Positions 59,014-64,000 of a DNA stretch of 64,000 nucleotides are shown piece after piece (within the stretch, counting starts at the first letter, position 1; every line of letters starts with the position of its first letter). Below the pieces are notes generated by a model that worked only from the letters and a program-made list of their open reading frames with translations, did no database searches and had not been told where the DNA came from. Made by a program: the position numbers and the translations under genes. The stretch lies in the NCBI GenBank assembly GCA_036365455.1, contig JAWQUS010000008.1, forward strand, positions 23,109,501 to 23,173,500. The letters run 5' to 3'. Origin of the DNA: Macrosoma leucophasiata (lineage: Eukaryota > Arthropoda > Insecta > Lepidoptera > Hedylidae).

Positions 59014-60589
59014 AAGACTGTTTAGATATTTTAACAAAATATTTGTAAATTTATATTCGACGGTTTACAAATTTTAGTAAACCGTTATAACTGTGTAAGA
59101 ATTGAACTAACAAATTTACGATGGTGTGGTGATAAGTCAGATATTCATAAATAAGTGGCTATTACACTAATTGGAGTCAGTGCAATTTTGAATTCTATTT
59201 GTGTGCTGCACATTCAGTGGTGATTGATAACTTTTGTTGTTTTTATTGACCCCTCGACAGATATTATGTTAGTTTAAATCTAGATTTAACTAGATACATC
59301 TACCTCAGGACCAAATTAATACCTTTTATGAAGCTTTGCGGTTCTAGAAGAATGAACTACGTTACATTATTCTAATATATTCTAAATATTTATAGTCGTT
59401 TTAATCTGTTTAGATAAATTTTATTTATTAAATGAGAATTCGATTATATGTAATAATATAAACATGAAGGTGCCATTTGTATATCACGCAGATACCCCGG
59501 TTTTGAGCCTCCCAGTTTTTTAGTAATATACATATTGCCACATTGACTTCTCTTTAGAAGGTCATTATGTGGGTTTAGAATTTCTATAAACTTTTCTATG
59601 CTATTCAGATATTGTTATTGTCAATATTCATATTATTTTGGGTGTATTGGCTCATTAGGTCAATTAATGTATCTTTTTCATAATATTATGTACTTTTCAT
59701 CAAAGGACAGTTATTTGCTAGTGACGAATATTATTTATCTGCGCAAAATTTCAAGTGGAAGATGAAAATAAATATATTTGAGAAATATTAACCTGATTAA
59801 TATTGTGATGTCAGCTCTGTTCGATGTAAAATTTCTCAGCAAATATTATAACTCCATGACATTGATTCCGTCTTTATATTTAATGTCTTAAGTTAAACTA
59901 TTCATTAATAACATTGACCAAGTTCTATTTGTAGTTATTCTTTTGTTTTTTTGTCATAAAAAAACCTTTAACAAGACTAAATTATAATATTTAAACATAT
60001 TTGTATTTTTTAAAGTCACTTAAAGTAAACTATGTATTTCTTACAAAATCAATATAATTTGAATTTTGTATAATTATTTCAACTGTAATTTAAAAACTTG
60101 CGCGAGCGTGTAGTCGATGTATGTAAAAATACGCTTAACTGCGAATAACTAATTTTTAAGTTTTATAGATAATATTATCAAGTCAAAGCGAGTGTCGGGC
60201 CAGTCTTATTTATTAACACACAAGGTACCATCTGGGAACTAGCCGCTTGACCACACGAGCATCCTACGAGATTGTAATAAAAGCTACATTTGATTGATTT
60301 TAGATAAGCGACGAGTGTCCCTGACTGTACACTCAGTGTACTATTGAGTGCCTCCGATTATGAAAATTGTGACACGACTCTGAGTTCAACTTCATTTATT
60401 TGTATACAACATTTTTATTAATTCACAAAAAATTAATAACCAAAAAATTTATCATAAATGTTTAGAATATAATCTCAGTTATCGGTGATACTATGTGTAT
60501 TAAAAATGTGTATAATAATATTATCAAAAAATTGTAATAACAATATTATTATTATTGAGTACCATTGCATCTGCATTATTTATGGAAAA
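59014..60589 (+). other. 3' UTR and downstream flank of the mannosidase gene
   Basis: AT-rich sequence after the TAA stop with no credible reading frame and no recognised repeat. AATAAA hexamers at 59767 and 60276 are plausible polyadenylation signals. More lie at 61482 and 61776, beyond an inserted inverted-repeat element at 60590. I cannot tell which is used. Confidence 0.5.
59767..59772 (+). promoter_or_regulatory. candidate polyadenylation signal AATAAA
   Basis: First canonical AATAAA hexamer downstream of the mannosidase stop, about 750 bases away, in AT-rich sequence. The choice among several hexamers is inference. Confidence 0.4.
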
Positions 60590-61065
60590 GGAGATGTTGC
60601 AAAAATGTATGGACCTCCGGCCATGTATTGTACACAATATCATTAACAGGCGAAATCAATACAAAAACGTTTTTTACTGCATATTTTCACTTATTAAGCT
60701 TTGTTTGCAGTTACAAAATATTATTTGCAGTTAGAATTGCAACTCAAACCAACATGGCGAATATGGCGGGCGATGTCATTTTGATATTTTAATTTTTTAA
60801 ATTATATAAAACTTGGAGAAAAAAGTAATATTTTCTGAATACTATCGAAATCGATTTCATGTGTTAATACTAAGAACTTAAACTAATCGATATCCAATTT
60901 AAAGAAGCGTCGGCTGTGTCGCCGCCATGTTGAATATCGTTTGAATTAAATGTGGTAGTAACTCTAAAATATATACTTGAATAAATAATTTTTTTTCGGA
61001 TTCTTCTTTAATTTACAGATTTTTTGAGGATGTGTACGATCTAGAGCCGAGCTCGCAACATCTCC
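60590..61065. mobile_element. inverted-repeat element with GGAGATGTTGC ends, copy 2
   Basis: 476 bp, opposite orientation to 26444-26901, lying 1.6 kb after the mannosidase stop. It may be inside the 3' UTR of a longer transcript. Confidence 0.82.
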
Positions 61066-62228
61066 ATTAAGCTTCGAAATATGAGGCAACTTACTGGCCT
61101 CGACGATAAGATGTTCGAAATTAGTGCAATTATTATAAACAACTTGACCAACGCTCGTATTGAATTTATTGCTTGTATATTTATTAATCCACCTTATATA
61201 ACTCGAGTGTTGTAATATTATATCAGTTATGATTAAGTGAGATGCGTTGTAATTGTTTTAAGTTATCATAATTTATGTAATAAGTTTTATGTATGTTTGT
61301 TTGAGTCAATTTAAAGGGATCTTTAATATAGTATAGTAGCTAGTGAGAATATTAAGCTTTAAGTTACACTTTTTTTTATAATGAACACACACTTGCAATT
61401 ACACTGGTTATGCGTAAGATGTATTATTTTGTTGAAAATAATGTATTTTCTATTTATTTGTATATAATTGTTCAGTGTGTTAATAAATACAATAACTGTG
61501 TCGCAAATTATATGTATCTCTGTGCTATTAATATTATTGCAAAGCGGTGAATATGTTTGTCATGTATATGGGTTTATTTACGAGTAAATAAGTAGTTTCA
61601 AATTGGGAATTTGGGAATTGTCAATATGGTCATTCGTTATTACGCGAGTTTTGATCACAGCTGGGGGAATCATGGTGTGTGCACGCTGGCCTGCCCGCCC
61701 CTTCAGGGTGACATAGGCGTGAAGTCATGTTTCTGCTACGAATAAGTAATTGGAAAAAAATGTAATTTGTAGTACAATAAAGCACGTTCACAGAATTTTA
61801 ATCCGAAACAAAGGAAGTGTTATGTGAGCAAGGCAAAGACGCCACTTTGTCTAAATGTCACATGTATTTTGCTGTATGTCAAAAGTATTTGAATAAGGCA
61901 GATGGCAATAGTGACAAAGAAGTCTGTTTTAGCCGAAATTGCATAAATTAAGACACTAAGCAGTTTCTTACTTTGCGCTGACTAGATTACAAAATGTTGT
62001 AAGATCTTAATTGCTCTGAACAACCCCAATGTTATCAGACCTATAAAGTGGTCGTGACTTTGACAGATAACGATATCAAGGTATCGTCAAACTTCAAAAT
62101 TGTTCACAATTTGTGTGCAAGTGCTAAGCGCGTTGTCTGCCAACTTAAATTGACAGCTCGAATCCGTGGTGCCACTTATTTATCGTACTTTGTATGAGAG
62201 CTACTCTTTTTCCCAATTAGTTATTCTC
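61066..62228. other. AT-rich downstream region
   Basis: AATAAA hexamers at 61482 and 61776 and a decayed SINE-B-like tail near 61690-61735 (CCCGCCCCTTCAGGGTGACA). No coding feature. Confidence 0.5.
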
Positions 62229-62370
62229 ACCACCTTATTCATAAAAGTACATTAGATACGTTTTAGTTATAATGTACTTTGTCTTTGTCAGTCGCATTAA
62301 CAATTGCGCAGGACTGAAGACGAAGGAGGGATAGCAACGCTAGCTAAAATGCGTTTATGAATAGGGAGGT
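62229..62370. mobile_element. second copy of the 146-bp inverted-repeat element
   Basis: Ends CCACCTTATTCATAAAAG and GTTTATGAATAGGGAGG. The middle shares TTTGTCTTTGTCAGTCGCAT with 15288-15433. Confidence 0.82.
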
Positions 62371-64000
62371 TAATGTTTATGCTCTGTATAGTTTTTAATA
62401 ATGCATAATAGTATCATAATAAATGGTCACAGCACAACTCTTGCCGTCGTGCGGGAGTCTTAAATGTGGGTAATATAATGCCGTAGTTAAATAATCAGTA
62501 GATATATTAGAACCAAATATTTCTAATTGTTAAGATATTTAACGGTAATATTTTTTTGTGATATTATTTTGAAAAGTGAAATTATTTGACAAGTCTCTGT
62601 TGTTTTAATAAGTTTATTTATAAATTATGATCGTACATTTTTTTATGCAAAAAAGGTATGTTGTTTTTTGTATATAATACACGTAATTTTTGTATTAAAC
62701 TTGGTTGTATTTGTTTTAATTAAACATAAGTCGAATAGGGACTAAATGTACAATTTGCGTTTCAAAAACCAAGTAGTGAAATAAATTCCAAGTATACAAT
62801 AAATTGTTTAATTCATTAGAATTCAATATTCCATCCATAGAATCTGCAGTTCTTTTATACAATATATATATATGTATAGTTAAACTTAGTCACGAAAAAT
62901 TAATTGCATTAAGATATTATAGTTAATATTATTAAAAATATAATCCATGATAACGCCAACAATAGATATTCGTCATTCACTCAATGTCAAAAAAGTGTCA
63001 TTTCTTCTTTATCCGACTCGCGATCCATTCTAGACCCAAATGCAACCTGAAACAAACCGAAACACTTTTCAATACATAGTTTACTGGTGGTAGAGCTCTA
63101 ATGTCAGAGCTCGAGGACCTTACCATAAACTAATTGTGTCTATCTACCGCCAAACCAGCATTATCGTGTTTTGGCTATATGGTAATGGACGGCCCTGTAA
63201 TTTCTGTCACAGAGACGTAACAATTTAGGCCTCAGCAATGACATTTTATCCTCTAGGTTTTGTGTTATGTATACAGTTTTTTTTTTCATAATGGCATCGC
63301 TATTACGCATATTGCCAGTGTCAAGTAAAACGATATTTCGTATTCGTAATAAAGTAGCGTAAAATTAAGTCAAGAGTCACTCAGTCAATTTAGTCAATTA
63401 TCAGTCAGTCAGTAAGTAAGAGATCAGAGCCACAATCAGTAATTCCAGTAAAGCGATGACTACTTTACTAAAACATAAACAATGAAGTTTTGGAGGCAAC
63501 TTGAAAAGCCGTGTTTTCGCACTGTTATTTCACTATACACAGGCACTGTTATAAACTTATATCAAACAAAATGCCACCAACTTTATTTAATATCTCAAAA
63601 ATGCACCGAGATATTGAAATAAACTAAAAGCACCACACGCCTCCTTCAAGGTTCCCGCCAAAACTCCAATGTATACAGTTTTGTATAATATATCTTAACT
63701 GCTATCTTCATTACATATCAGAATCAGAATCAGAAACTCATTTATTCATTTAGGGTGTCAGGCACCTCTTATGACACGTCAAAAACAAACAAAATAAATT
63801 AAAGCGAATAACAATTGACATACATGTCAAACAAGATAAAAAATATATGTAAAGTCAAGAATATCACTAAGATAAAACTAAATGTAATAAACTAATGTAA
63901 AAGTATATCAGTAGAATGTCTCTTTTCCCCTTTACTTTTTATAAAAAAATATAACTAACAGAATGTTATCATGTGGATTTATTGTAGGAGCAGCCGTTTA
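62371..64000. other. AT-rich 3' end of the window
   Basis: Apart from the SINE-A at 63084-63290, nothing is supported here. Confidence 0.5.
63084..63290 (+). mobile_element. SINE-A copy, diverged
   Basis: Starts TACTGGTGGTAGAGCTC with a changed but still pairing hairpin (GAGCTC / GAGCTC). It carries TTATCGTGTTTTGGC and the TTAGGCCTCAG block and lacks the last part. Confidence 0.75.

Noticed and set aside
1..64000. CRISPR array or phage/plasmid features
   Set aside because: No regularly spaced direct repeats; repeats present are eukaryotic retroposons and DNA transposons.

Overview
This is eukaryotic DNA, almost certainly from an insect and most likely a moth or butterfly. It is AT-rich, has a spliced gene with GT-AG introns of up to about 19 kb, and is packed with retroposons, short inverted-repeat DNA transposons and repeat types typical of Lepidoptera. 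I saw no operons, no CRISPR array and no bacterial-type genes.

One host gene can be supported: a class II (GH38) Golgi-type alpha-mannosidase on the + strand, closest by eye to the insect alpha-Man-IIb / lepidopteran Man-III branch. Five exons are visible: 23989-24065, 42943-43035, 50363-50557, 55644-55755 and 56300-59013. Their phases fit (entry phase 2, then 0/0/0/1), and together they encode about 1060 residues to the stop codon. The N-terminal tail, membrane anchor and part of the stem are missing, so at least one more exon lies unrecognised upstream or outside the window. The product should act in the Golgi, trimming mannose from N-glycans.

Layout. 1-23988: upstream or first-intron DNA with a dead mariner (708-1990), a hAT-like element made of an iterated hexamer (5957-6151), several short inverted-repeat elements, SINEs and LINE tails. 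24066-42942: an 18.9-kb intron with more such elements, an internally deleted BEL/Pao LTR retrotransposon (37023-40774) that split an older SINE, and an apparently perfect 891-bp tandem duplication (40375-42153). 43036-50362: a 7.3-kb intron with LINE pieces, a poly(A)-tailed insertion with an 11-bp target duplication, and an array of alternately inverted tRNA-like units with 257-bp arms that read as identical (47401-48490). 50558-55643 and 55756-56299: two shorter introns. 59014-64000: 3' UTR and downstream DNA.

Four SINE-like families recur and are named here A to D. SINE-A is about 290 bp, poly(A)-tailed, with a short 5' hairpin. SINE-B is 315 bp, tRNA-headed, with 11-13 bp target duplications. 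C is a unit of about 300 bp with a central tRNA-like cloverleaf. SINE-D is tRNA-headed with a TTATT-rich tail. Target-site duplications let several boundaries be fixed to the base. No clearly new functional system is proven. The best candidate for unexpected biology is the intronic inverted array, which could form long double-stranded RNA in the mannosidase pre-mRNA.
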